Positions 23,301-34,345 of a DNA stretch of 64,000 nucleotides are shown here, one piece after another. Positions within the stretch are counted from its first letter, which is position 1. The number at the start of each line of letters is the position of its first letter. Made by a program: the position numbers and the translations under genes. The stretch comes from Branchiostoma floridae (Eukaryota; Chordata; Leptocardii; Amphioxiformes; Branchiostomatidae): the NCBI RefSeq assembly GCF_000003815.2, contig NC_049988.1:735679-799678 (forward strand). The letters are read 5' to 3'. Below the pieces are notes generated by a model. The model did not search any database, was not told the DNA's origin, and worked only from the letters and a program-made list of their open reading frames with translations.

Positions 23301-26300
23301 TTTCCCAGGGGCACAACGTTTCTCACCCTGCACTGTCTGATGGCGCACGGGGCAGAAAATATCTTTACTGTTTCTGTATCAGTGTATTTTTTTACAGAGA
23401 AAGGTTGCCAGGCTTTCGCCTTTAACGTATTTGAGGCATCTTCTCGAACATGGGACTCCTATTTTACATTCCTTCCTAAATACGGGTGTAGCCCCGCCAA
23501 CCGAGTTGTCCTTCCCCGAATTGGAACCGGAGTCTCTTCTTCTTACTTCCATGTATACGATGAGGTGTACGTAATTTTACTGAAATGTGTTCATTTGTGC
23601 ACAACAAAAATACATGGTAAAACACGAGTTCAAGTTGTAAATAAGTGAAAGACATTCTAACATACACTCGCTGTTGCTGCCCTACTGTACATGTATGGAT
23701 GGGATGCCTTTACAATTTCTTTGTGTTTTTGTTTCATTCCAGGAACTTCGTACCAACTTCACGATTGACTCATTCAAGTTCGACGGAGGAGAAGCCCAGT
23801 ACCTTCCGGATGTGAACTATCGAACCTACAACACTTACACCAATCCTAACTACTATACCAGAGACTACGCGGAGATGGCCGCCATTTTTGGAGGACAAAC
23901 GGAGGTGAGTTTACATCTGAAATTCATTAAATATAGTCACCTAGAGTTTCCACTATTTTTCTGCACAGGGAATACAATATTAACCCAACTCGTGAAGACT
24001 AGTTCTGATGGACCACAGCACTCAAAAATTAAACTATAAGCTGCATCGGATTGTCGATGGTTGAAGCAGAGAATACAAATGGACCAATGAGAGCTACTCT
24101 TACAACAAACAGTGATTCATGTCTCTTTTCTCCCAACGGTATCACGTGACTGAGTCATGATCATTGCAACTAAGCAACCAATTACAATCTTGGTGTCACG
24201 TGATCGACACATGGCTATCGACATAGCGTTAAACAATTGGTTAGATAACTGATTGGCGTGTCAAAACCACGTAGTTGATTAACGATTATTATTTGTGTGT
24301 GTTTTTCAGGTACGTGTGGGTTACAGGTCGCAGGAGTTACCCCTATTCGTGCGAATGTTCGACAAAACCTCGGACTGGGGTTACGACAACGGTCTGAAGA
24401 CCCTGATCCCCACCGCTCTGCTGTTCTCCATCCTCGGCTACCCGTACATCCTGCCCGACATGATCGGCGGGAACGCGTACGACGGCCAGCTGCCCGACCG
24501 CGAGCTGTACATCCGCTGGATGGCCATCAGCACATTCATGCCGACCATGCAGGTTAGTGGCTTTCATGTACAGGTCGATATCTGTGTGGAACACTTTGCC
24601 ATAGGACATTAGTCTCTACCAGACTCCATAGGTCGCTGGGAAAACCATAGAAATGGAACAAATAGAAGTAAGCCGGCCAGAGAAGTACAGCCGGCTAGGG
24701 AACAGTTTGCGACCTACGGAGGTCATAGTGAGGAAATGATTGTTCTGGCCAGCTGACCCCCCTAGTGTACTATGACTCTATTTGTCCAATTTCTACAATT
24801 AGACCACCGATCCACAGAGCCTGTTAGAGGCTAATATGACATGCCATCAGCAACTAAGACCAAGTTTCAAAAGATGATTCCTAGCCATATGTCGACTTGA
24901 TTATGAATATCTATTTGCAAAATCATGCTCAAAGGCTAATTGCATGTAAGTTCAGCTCTCATAATTCCACCAGGTGCTATAATACCACCTCATGAGAAAA
25001 CAAATACATAAATTAAAAAAAAATCAAAGATACATGTATGTACGAATGTAGCATCAATTCAGATATTCAGTTATACAAAACGGTGTTGAGAAGTCATTTT
25101 TGATGTGGCAGTATTATGGCACCTGGTGGAGATACATTTGATGTTACAGTGTCGGAGAATTTAGCAAGTACTGTAAGAGATTTTTCTTATAGATTCATTT
25201 TAATCGAAAGAATATAAATTTGAAACAAATCTAAGGTAAAAGCTCATAAAAGCCTCTTGAAACATCTGATGAGTAGCAGTGTGGTGAGTAGCAGAACTGA
25301 TTGTGTCGTCTGATTTTTCCCGCCAGTTCTCCATCGCACCCTGGCAGTACGGAGCCGGCGATGACGAAGAAGTCATCCGCATCGCCCGTAAGTTCCTGGA
25401 GATCCACGAGCGGGACGTGTACCCGCAGCTCGTCACCTTCGCCAACGAGGCCGTCAACGGCCGCAGGTACGTTAACGGTTTATACAGAGCGCCTCCAAAA
25501 TGCAGATTTGTTGTCATTAGTGTTCGTCAACTTAACCGTTCCTTTTGGACTCTACCTTTCAAGTAGAGTTTCGGCTACGGCTGTTTTTGACGTGTTTTAT
25601 GCATGACGTGGTGTGTTTTGTAGGTACGGATTGATGACGCGGTGTGTTTTGTAGGTACGGATTGATGACGCGGTGTGTTTTGTAGGTACGCCCCAATCAT
25701 CAGGCCGCTGTGGTGGGAGGACCCAGAGAACATCCTGGCACAGACCATTGATGACGAGTTCCTGGTGGGAGACCAGATCCTCGTGGCGCCCATCGTGGAA
25801 AGGGGCACAACTACCAGGTAAACAAACACAAACAATTGTTTTTCATGGGACTAGTTAAACTGTGATATCCAACACAAAAATTGGACTCACACAAATTTTC
25901 TATAGACTTCCCACGACATATGATCCACTGCTTATTGAGTCACGTGTTCTATCTGCATAACTTGACGTCACGACAGCAATGGATCGTTCATTCCTTGACA
26001 AAGACTGGTGTTGTTTAGTTGAAAATTTCGGTGGGTTCAATTTTTGTGTTGGATATTACAGTTTAACTAGTCCCATAATGACTTCTAACCACACAGATGA
26101 ACTTTTTCTTTATCCTCGAATAGTTTCATCAGGTCGGTAAGTCAGTAAATAACAAGATTGTTTGCACACACCAAATTTTTTATAACATCGACGTTTCGGT
26201 GACCGTCTTACATCTTCCTCAGGACAATTCTGACTGGGTCACATTGTACTGCAGCTATAGGTGTCGCTGTATATGTTTGGGAGCGTATCTGTAAGCAGCA

Positions 26301-26599
26301 ATGCCACATTGCAATGTGAACCACTTTGTGTATTTGGATTAGAAGAAATTACCTACCTAGCCTTTCCAGTGTAATCTTTTAGAAGAAAACAGAAGGTTAT
26401 ATTTCTTTGGTTTTGTATATATAAGATGCAGACATTTTTCTGACGTGAAATAATTTATACCTTCTGCAGGGAGGTGTACTTCCCGATAGAGGGCGTTAGT
26501 TGGCAGGACGCCCGTGACCGAGGCCGTGTGTACCGGGGCGGGGAGTACCGTACCATTAGGGTGGAGCTGGATGAGGTGGCTTACTTCTACAGAAATTAG
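18616..26599 (+). CDS. MYORG: MYORG-like family 31 glycoside hydrolase (type II membrane protein), N-terminal exon missing
   Basis: Twelve exons: 18616-18789, 19266-19479, 19876-20068, 20522-20690, 21252-21459, 22136-22322, 22790-22935, 23743-23904, 24310-24552, 25327-25466, 25686-25817, 26470-26599. All phases join, giving about 698 residues plus stop (family about 715). The first exon has a signal-anchor (LVLLALVVVILCVGLAIITW) after basic residues. Family landmarks follow: HWYGGAE, RPIWSTWARY, IEIDDFW, and FKFDGGE with the nucleophile Asp at 23782-23784. GYPYILPDMIGGN has the acid/base Asp at 24457-24459; then come ELYIRWM and the end LDEVAYFY. Vertebrate MYORG is an ER/Golgi-luminal alpha-galactosidase, and all catalytic landmarks are kept, so activity is likely. 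The initiator exon was not found. Repeats sit in introns, including a triplicated splice acceptor at 25601-25690. Confidence 0.95.
20226..20380. repeat. GT-rich microsatellite in an intron
   Basis: A broken (TG)n tract interrupted by TTTG and GCGTG steps. Open frames on the opposite strand (His/Thr-rich) are products of the repeat. Confidence 0.9.
22990..23115 (+). repeat. Second copy of the TCTCGCGAGA repeat
   Basis: Intronic copy of 18445-18560, with the CTCGCGAG palindrome conserved and scattered substitutions elsewhere. Confidence 0.75.
23225..23345 (-). repeat. SINE fragment, family A
   Basis: On the minus strand the body reads GGGAAAGGCACTTTACACGA, then CTTCCTCACTTCACCC and GGTACCTGACTTCGG. 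It is the tail part of the same family whose tRNA-like head is preserved at 56555-56705. Confidence 0.7.
23400..23560 (-). repeat. tRNA-derived SINE-like copy, family B
   Basis: The minus strand shows GACTCCGGTTCCAATTCGGG (degenerate B-box), then GGAAGGACAACTCGGTTGG and GGGGCTACACCCG, the same block order as 17000-17130. Confidence 0.55.
24612..24740. repeat. Foldback element in a MYORG intron
   Basis: The left arm TCTCTACCAGACTCCATAGG pairs imperfectly with the right arm near 24710-24738. An inner AGCCGGCC / AGCCGGCT pair lies at the tip. The left arm matches the arm of the larger element at 30203-30537 (TCTCTACCAGGCTCCACAGG). Confidence 0.6.
25601..25690 (+). repeat. Three tandem 31-bp units, each with a splice-acceptor sequence
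   Basis: The unit is about TTGATGACGCGG, TGTGTTTTGTAG, GTACGGA. The three AGs end at 25623, 25654 and 25685, and only the last keeps the MYORG reading frame (exon start 25686). The AG|GTACG at each acceptor resembles the preceding exon's donor (25466/25467). Confidence 0.92.
25845..26076. mobile_element. Miniature inverted-repeat element, ATGGGACTAGTTAAACTG termini
   Basis: The ~55-bp ends are inverted copies with few mismatches (ATGGGACTAGTTAAACTG at the left, CAGTTTAACTAGTCCCAT at the right). It is 232 bp long, lies in the intron before the last MYORG exon, and encodes no protein. Confidence 0.85.
26155..26290 (+). repeat. Dispersed repeat, GACGTTTCGGTGAC family
   Basis: Shares TCTTCCTCAGGACAATTCTG, ACTGG(G/T)TCACA(T/C)TGTACTGCAGC and a TAGGTG(T/G)CGCTG core with 48300-48430. 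A looser relation to 9225-9420 and 3267-3575 is likely. Confidence 0.65.
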
Positions 26600-29380
26600 A
26601 ATAAGCCCTTTCTTAGAAAGAATGTGGAGGAACAGAATGCACTGTAATTACACAATAGTGCAGCAAATGAGCGATGCGATGTACTATAACTTTGCTGTAA
26701 AACTAGGTTAATAAGCATCCACTGCGGCTTGAGTCTTCGTTTCTTGAGTACACTCAGTGATGCTACTAGGGCGAGATATTCTCCTTTTTTTCTGAGAAAA
26801 ACTTTTGTTTCATCTGTTACCCAAGAATTTGAACAGAAATGCCCACATAGGTGGCAAAGAACACAACGTTCATTTAAGATATGAAATGTAAAAAAAAGTA
26901 CAAAAAGAAAAAATCGAAAAAAAAAGAAGAAATGTGTTTGCTTCGGCTTTTTAGCGGTCTTAAAGAAGGTCAAGTTGCACCTGAATAACATCCGTTAAGA
27001 TAAGCCGACAGCTCACCTTCATATGTGTGTTGTTATTGGTGGTGGGAAGAAGTTTAGCTGGATTTAGAGTGTTATTAGAACAATGGATTTGGTATTGTTG
27101 CCATAGATCTAGACACTAACGTTTTAGAGTTAACCTACTAACCCCTACTAACATTTCGTGTTTTGTGCTACTAACCCTTCTAATATTTCTGGCTGTCTTT
27201 TGTGTGGCTCCGCTTCTACTAACACTACTAACAAGTTACTGGTAAAAATGTGTTGATCAGACACAGACCCTAGAGTAGTTGTTGTAATGTTAATTTCAAA
27301 ATCCATAGCACTCATGATTATCACAACTATAAGAAATCAAACAGAATGATGCTCTACTTGCTTGAAGATTAAGGATCACATTTAACCAACTTTCTTCTCT
27401 TCTGTCGTTCCGTTCATGTCATTTCATAACGTAACAATTCATTCATTTGCGCCACGTAGAAACTTTCTTTAAGAGCTTTTTTGTACTTACAGTTTACTTG
27501 GTAAGGACTTTTAGTAGACGTAAGAGACAAAGAGGATGAATTAGGGAACCTATTTTTAGAGTTGGTGTCTCTCTTCATCCGAATTGAGTACATTTTATTG
27601 AGTTCTAGTCTGTGCTGTTAACATTTAAGGTAATAAATGAATCATTTTGAGATTCTTTTGGCCACTAAAAAATCTATTTATGTTGGTGTTCTTCTAATGT
27701 TTTATTCATTGTGTGAACGAAGCAAACAAGATAGCATTCCAACATATGTCAGATTAAACATTGAATAGTGTTAGTATATTTTAATTTTTAGCATATTTTT
27801 CTTGACATCAACAACATGTTAAACACATTGATTTAGAGATATAAGTTGATATGGGCGCATTAGTTGTATAGTGTATCCTGGCATGTGTAGAGATGTAGCG
27901 ACGCTTTTCAAATTTCAAAATGGCGGCTGCAAATTCGCAGTGGCTTGTGGGAAAAGTTGTCATCAGTATGTGTACTGGTTTACTGTAAGTTTTCAGTCCT
28001 GGTATTTCTGATGACGACATTTATATTGTAGAGTGCGTTGTGACTGTTTCTTAATAAATGGGTGCATCTAGATGATCGTTTGCAATGTGTCATGAATGAA
28101 AATATGAATTGCAAACATATCAGCTCATATGCCACAAATCACAATGGGGTAAATCATATGCTTACATATATTCTACAGTTTCAATGTAGCTGCCACTAGT
28201 TTATTGACCCGAAATTTGTTGACTTCCTAATTGCGAAACTGAGCGGCGTTTGAGGAGGCCAACCCGACTGGCTTGGTAACTTTAATAGCACTGTAATTTC
28301 AAAAATCTTCACAGAATGCAGAAAACGCTTTCAGAACGTTAACCAACTAGAGTTCCACGAACACATCCCTTCGCCAAATAATCATGACTTTAAGGTCTTA
28401 TTCATGCATTACTGAAGAGTACCTACCCAATGGCAAACGGCGAAATGAACGTGTGTTTGTAGCGGTTGGAAATTCCATTTCATCCATCCCAGCTAACGCC
28501 GAGCAATATTGTTCACAAACAAACACACACACATACACACACAGCACGCTACAATACGGTAGGAAAACGGCAGATAAACGACTTCCCTTTCCACAACAGG
28601 TACTTCTCAAGTCCACATCTTCTCAAGTTATGTTGTTGACATACATACAGATCCACACCATTGTCGCTGCACCATTTTACAACTGAAAACATAACCATCT
28701 TGGCAAAAGTGAAAAGGTGAAGTGACGCAAGCGTGACGCAAGTGCAGTGAGAGTGCACATTTAGATATCAGCTATACTGTCACTGCTAAAATGTGCTGTA
28801 GTGCAAATAGCGCACACGTGGAAGAAACATTCAAATATATGTTGATCAAATAAAGAATGTGGCGAGCTGTTACTTGCTCATATTGACATAATGCATTAAT
28901 GATGTACACATACGTGATATATGTCCAAGGTACACGGAAACTAATTGCTTCTTAGATAAGATTAAAGAATCTTTTACTTACGAACCTTGCACGGCCTCAA
29001 GGGTTCTTCAGTGATTAGTACAAACATGTACATTTTCTCCAAACTTTCTAGTCTTGTGATTGCAGTGTTACAAAATTATGCTCTATGAAATATTTCGAAC
29101 CGTTTCAAGCAGTCGCAGTCACAATATTGTAAGTCAGGAATTGAAGTTTGAGCCTTTGGTACGAAAAGACGTCATGCACAACAACCTCAGCACCATCGTG
29201 ATGACCTTGCGAAATAAGCATATAACGGTAGTTCATCTTGATCCGTGGTGTCCCTTATGTCAGTTGTTTTTTAAAACAGGGTATTTAGTGTTATCTAGTC
29301 GGTGGATATTGCAATATTTTGAAAATAGCCACAATATTTTGAAAATTCAACATGTTGAAAACCATCGTCCGTGGACGTGA
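26600..29380 (+). other. MYORG 3' UTR and gene-free DNA
   Basis: Sequence after the stop, probably 3' UTR at first; AATAAA at 27632-27637 is a candidate poly(A) signal. An A-rich tract lies near 26885-26935, and irregular CTACTAAC runs lie at 27130-27235. The part at 28380-28700 shares short motifs with the repeat at 33180-33900. No gene is seen. Confidence 0.55.
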
Positions 29381-29963
29381 TACGAGGGGCATTCAATAAG
29401 TAATGTCCCTGACCCATTTCCCATAGCAGGAGATTAATGAAACTTGGCACAGTTATTAGTCTTTCTCTGCATAGGAACCACCCAGAGTTTTGCATTTCTC
29501 CCATCATTTGATGTAGCTCTGGACACCGTTCTTGTAGGACAACCCAGGTTGGTCCTCCGACAGATGCCTCATCAATGGCAGAAGAGGGACGACCAGGTCT
29601 GGGAGCTGTTTCCACAGATTTCCGACCTTATTTGAATTCAGGATGCCAGCGTTTTACAAGGTCATATGATGGGGCATCATCACCATAAGTTTTTTTTCAT
29701 TTCATCAAAAGTCACCTTTGGTGTGCGTCCTTTCAAATACAAAAACCGGATCACTGCGCGACACTCAACTTGCTCCATTTCACACCTGGTCCATTTCACA
29801 CCTGACTCAGTTCAAACACCAGTAAATCAGTAACCACAATTAGTTCAGAGCTGTTTTTTGCAACATAACCCATAGAGATATGATTCATTACACATGCAAA
29901 ATTTCATCTAGATCAGACAACTGGAAGTGGGTCAGGGACATTACTTATTGAATGCCCCTCGTA
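29381..29963 (-). mobile_element. Decayed mariner-type transposon with 40-bp inverted ends
   Basis: Both ends start TACGAGGGGCATTCAATAAG and stay inverted-complementary for about 40 bp with one mismatch. The insertion is at a TA. Minus-strand fragments between about 29785 and 29540 resemble the N-terminal DNA-binding part of mariner transposases (PRPGRPSSA linker motif), with stops and a shortened interior. The DDE/D catalytic part is absent, so it is non-autonomous. Confidence 0.88.
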
Positions 29964-30202
29964 TCTACAAAAACCGATCTTTTAAAACAACGGATTTAGG
30001 CTACCCTACGGATAGATGTGAACTAGCGTTAAACATAAGTAGGTCAAAGGATCCATTGTTTTGAAGTCTGGCAACAGAACTCAATTAGATTTTTGTCGTA
30101 TTGTTCTGACTACTTATTCACCAAGAAAACAATGGCGGCAGCCTTTTTTCACAACTCTGTATTTGTGTACGGTTACGTTTTTCGGTTGGGGGCACCTCGA
30201 GC

Positions 30203-30537
30203 CTTAAGGTGGGGTCACACATGCGTACGAGTATATATTCAAGTCCGTTTGAGGTGTTTATAACGCTCTTGTCTCTACCAGGCTCCACAGGTCGCGGGAA
30301 AAATAGTACAAATTGGACAAATATAGACATATAACATGCCAGATGAGTTAGCTGACAGAGATGACAGAGAAGTATGGTTAGCGACCCAGCTAACTTGTCT
30401 GACATGTTACCTGTTTACGTTTGTTCAATTTCCATTATTTTTACAACGACCTGTGGGTCCTGGTGGAGGCAAATACTCCCATGCGCACCTCATACGGACT
30501 TATATATATATACACGCAGGTGTGGCCCCACCTTTAG
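30203..30537. mobile_element. Foldback element with ~150-bp inverted arms
   Basis: The left end CTTAAGGTGGGGTCACAC is mirrored by the right end (reverse complement CTAAAGGTGGGGCCACAC). Similarity then continues through AAGTCCGT(T/A)TGAGGTG and CCACAGGTCG almost to the centre. A short loop separates the arms. The interior is noncoding. Confidence 0.88.
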
Positions 30538-30910
30538 AAACGTTATGTTGATCGCCGCAAGCCTTTTGCTTTGTCCTGGCTGTTCTGTTCTTCAAAAAAG
30601 AACCTGAAGGCGCGCAGCACACGTAATCGACTTGTATCAACGGTTTGAAAGCTCAGGGAGGTAACACAACCCAACCACCCGTATATTCAAGTCTAATCTT
30701 AGACTACTAAGCTGGTGTGTTACGCCGAAGAGTGCACGTGGTTATACTGGCTATAAAGATACAGACGCAGATACAGATACTCATTTCAAAGTCGAAGTTC
30801 AAAGTAAATTACATCAACATGAAAGGTATTTAATAGACACAAATAAAGGACACAATAAAAACGATAAAACGATGTTCACAATGTTGTGTCTGGAGAAAAA
30901 AAACTTTACT

Positions 30911-31400
30911 GAAAACTTACTCCCGGACTACACGCCAACTTTTCCTACTGGACACCAAACCAAGCAGCTTACCGATAACTAAACATTAACATCACAAAAG
31001 TCTAATCAATCATAGATTTAATGTTTGGGGCAAACAGAAAACTTCCTCCCGGACTACACGCCAACTTTTCCGACTGGACACCAAAACCAAGCAGCTTACC
31101 GATAACTAAACATTAACACCACAAAAATCTAATCAATCATAGATTTAAATGTTTTGGGCAAAACAGACCCAGTGCCTCTTTAAACTGGTATGACTTAAGT
31201 GATACCATTACTTTATAACTGTAAATAGCACTTTATTGATAACTTTCTCCCGGGCTAAACACCAACTTTTCCCACTTAACAACAAGCCAAATATATAATA
31301 ATGAAAAGTTAATATCCCCTATGAATCAACACTAGTACTAACACCACAAGACTACACAATTATAGATATTATTATGAGCAAAACAGAGCCAGCGTCTAGG
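30911..31400. repeat. Tandem duplication, ~126-bp unit, plus a third diverged copy
   Basis: Unit 1 starts at 30911 (GAAAACTTACTCCCGG) and unit 2 at 31037 (GAAAACTTCCTCCCGG); they differ at few positions. A third copy from about 31236 (TTTCTCCCGGGCTAAACACC) is clearly older. It lies in the likely 3' UTR of the 14-3-3 gene. Confidence 0.9.
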
Positions 31401-31956
31401 AAAACCGGTGTGACTGTCACATTTAAAAAAAGAATGATATGAAATGCATCAAAATACACAAAATGTCAAAATAAGATTCATGGTATGTTTCTAGGTATAC
31501 ACTGTAATTTTTCGTTTCTTAAAACATCCCGGCCGGGCCCCGGTTTGGAAATGTGACCTAAGCCTAACTGGACGTCTTGCCTTCATCCACGAAAGTGGGT
31601 TTAGTTGTGGAAATGTATGGAAGTAAAAGGGGATACTGCCACAGTAACCTTCAAAGTACAAAGCACATACAGATTGTGAAATCGATGGACCAAGTAGCAT
31701 GATATTATGCAAAGGGCTCAAAATGTAGTTTAGAAAAAGATAAATGATCAAGTAAACAATGGTTCATTATTTCTTGTCAAAAAGAAAGGACGTTCGTAAT
31801 TCCAACAGTAGTAAAACAGTGGTTATAAAAGGCAGAACCAGCGTCAACGTCAAAGTTAAAACTTTGACGTTGACGTTAACTAAAGAAGTATGAGAAGAGT
31901 TGACCCGATTGTGTGAAATGCGCTTGCTATGTTGGAGGGGAGGAGGCGACTTAGTC

Positions 31957-32970
31957 CTATCCTTGATCTTCAGTCTCGCTATTCCATAGTGTGGCGTTGT
32001 CTCGGAGTTGCTGCATGATGAGGGTGCTGTCTTTGTACGAGTTTTCATTTATGCCGCCCGGATCCGCTGTCGAGTCCTCAAACGCCTTCAGCGCCAGCTG
32101 GAACGCTTCTTGAGGATTCTTCCTGATCTCGTAGTGGAACGATGCGAAGTTTAGCGCCACTTTCAGTCGAATGGGGTGTGCTGCTTTCAGCTTGGCAGCC
32201 ATTTCGTGCGCTTTCTCGTAGGACTCCTTGGCCTTCGTCACCATGTTTTCTTGCTCTTCGCCTTCGCTGATCTCCGCCAGGTACCGGAGGTAGTCTGCCT
32301 TGAACCTCTGGTAGAAGACTTTGCCCTCATCATGATTGCACGTGGGGATGAGGAACTTGTCCAGCAGCGCCACGAATTCGCCGCACATCTCCTTCATCTC
32401 GGTCACCACCTTTTGCTTTTCCGAGCCGTCGGCCGCCTTCTGCTCGGCGGACGCGATGGTCCGCAAGGCGGCCCTCCGGGACCCCACCATGTTGTTGTAG
32501 GCTAAGGCCAGCAGGTTCCTCTCCTCAGCAGTTAGCTCCTCGCCCATCTCCACCACTTCCTTCATGCACAACGCCATGTCCTGCCACCGCTCTTCAGCTT
32601 CACACAGCTGGAATGATAACAAGTATTACTCACTCACTCATCAGAGATGACAGACTTCACCCCCTTCACACTTCCCCAGTTTTGCTCTTGTTTTGCACTT
32701 TTAAATAGATTTTGTAGTGATCCCGTACATGTTGTGTTACCTAAGTATGTTAATGCAAACAGAATCACTGTCACTCACACATACACACACGTATGTATAA
32801 CACATAGACTCACAAGTTCACACACGCACACAGAGACCATGGACCCCCCCCCCCCCCCCCCGCACACACACACATAAAACACACACATACACAGGAAGAA
32901 AAAAATACCTCACCGTCATTGTAACGCTACGTACCTTGGCCTTCTGTATCAAAGATTCCTTGTCAGCCAT
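31957..32970 (-). CDS. Divergent 14-3-3 family protein
   Basis: Two exons: 32935-32970 (MADKESLIQKAK, donor GTACGT) and 31957-32607, phase 0, giving 228 residues (usual about 245). The start is fixed by family alignment. The fold is complete: ERNLLALAYNNMVGSRR, FLIPTC, KVFYQRFKADYLRYLAE, HPIRLKVALNFASFHYEI and SYKDSTLIMQQLRDNATLW. Family members bind phospho-Ser/Thr peptides as dimers in the cytoplasm. Here the first groove lysine (usually AYKN) is Asn (AYNN). The Leu of MQLLRDN is Gln, the Leu of DNLTLW is Ala, and the conserved Trp after GARRSS is Leu. The Arg of GSRR and the RY pair are kept. The acidic C-terminal tail is only ETEDQG. This suggests a fast-evolving paralogue with altered ligand choice. 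Its intron contains a CA/C-run microsatellite. Confidence 0.95.
32770..32900. repeat. CA-rich and poly-C microsatellite in the 14-3-3 intron
   Basis: ACACACAT-type repeats on both sides of an 18-nt C-run near 32845. Reading frames across it are low-complexity shadows. Confidence 0.9.
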
Positions 32971-33179
32971 TGTCCAATCTTTAGTGTTGTCAGTAATACA
33001 CAACTGTATTGAAAACAACAACAGCTCAGTAATGTATAAGCCGTCTCCCACGAGTAACCACGCATGCACGGAAAATTTCTCCTGCAGTTTATGTAACTTC
33101 CGCTAGATGTCATCAAGACCTATGTTTGACATTTGCAATAAAATATAGATCATCAGTCATTGTATTTACATACTAGTAC

Positions 33180-34345
33180 CAAATATCTTGCCGACCCTTT
33201 CCTGAGTTATTTTGTCTCAAAGTCTGCAAAAAAAATTGGCTCCTGCAGTTCGGAACAAGCCGCCATGGGTCCCAAACCTACACCACTTATTTCTTGCCCC
33301 AAGACCTAGTACCTATCGACCACTTAAAATCATGAACCTGGCATTTGCAGAAAATTTGACCTCTAACTTTAAAGCGCCGCTGCAGAACCGCAACTTTCCG
33401 CTAGGAGACTCATTATTGAACCTGATCTTCCTTTTTGCCACCCCTACCCATCTACTAAATGGAAATCCATCCGCAACATCTCGAGTTATTTTGTATACAG
33501 ACAAACGCACTTACATACAAAGCCGGCTACAGCACCGTAGGTAAGAGCCAGTCAGACCTTTTTCGCCCTTGACCTTCCTCTTTACAACCGCTTAACACCT
33601 ACCACATATCATGAAGATGCGTCTCGAGTTATGCTGTTCACAAACAAGCGCACAAAAATACAAAACTCACAGCAGTACCGTAGGAAAACGCCATGTAAAC
33701 CGTTTTCGAACTTGGCATTCCTTTCGACAACCGCTACACAACTACCAAAAATCACAAAGTTCCATACACAATTTCTCGACTTATATGCTGTTGACCTACA
33801 TATAAACCCATCACTCCATGGAATAACCGAAAACATACTCTTCTTGGCACGAAGGAACCAGAGTTTTGAGACCTCATCAAACCATGAAACATCCAAAGGT
33901 TTATAACCTCTATATAAGCTCTGTAATCACAATCCGCCAGCACAAGGTTTTCATCTTTTGCTGACCTCAAGGATCTAGAAACACAAACAGACACACCCCT
34001 CTTTGTGAATGGCATAGCCCACTTGAGGAATCTTCAAATGACGATGTCAATGAAACCTGGCCCTTCCCTGGTTAAAGCAACAGAAGCCATAATTGCTAAC
34101 CAAGCAGTTGTTGGTGGGGAAGATTGTGACCAACTACCCCTGCAGTTCTATGGCATGCCGCTAGGGGGCCCAAACTTACATCGCTTTCACCTTACATTAA
34201 ATGCGATGCGTTACCATAAAGCAAGACCTCAGCATGCCCAGGGCCAAAGGAACTAAATCAGGAAATACTGCTGCAGTACCAAGGTCAACCACAAGGAGGC
34301 GCAAAATCGAGCCTGACCGTTGGGCCAACCCACGTACCAAATATC
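33180..34345. repeat. Block of diverged dispersed repeats
   Basis: Sub-copies recur inside the block, e.g. ATCTCGAGTTAT..GT at about 33478, TCTCGAGTTATGCTGTT at 33620 and TCTCGACTTATATGCTGTTG at 33775. CCTGCAGTTC followed by CCCAAACCTACA occurs at 33242-33280 and again, altered, at 34138-34180. The segment 33175-33365 recurs in reverse at 42325-42530. No coding sequence is evident. Confidence 0.6.

Larger units (their letters stand above)
29964..31956. other. Spacer and probable 14-3-3 3' UTR
   Basis: It contains the foldback element 30203-30537 and the tandem duplication 30911-31400. The part next to 31956 is likely 3' UTR of the minus-strand 14-3-3 gene. A plus-strand TTTATT at 31232-31237 is a possible reverse-strand poly(A) signal. 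No other coding sequence is supported. Confidence 0.5.

Noticed and set aside
32176-32505. 109-residue plus-strand frame
   Set aside because: Antisense to the conserved 14-3-3 exon; no independent signal.
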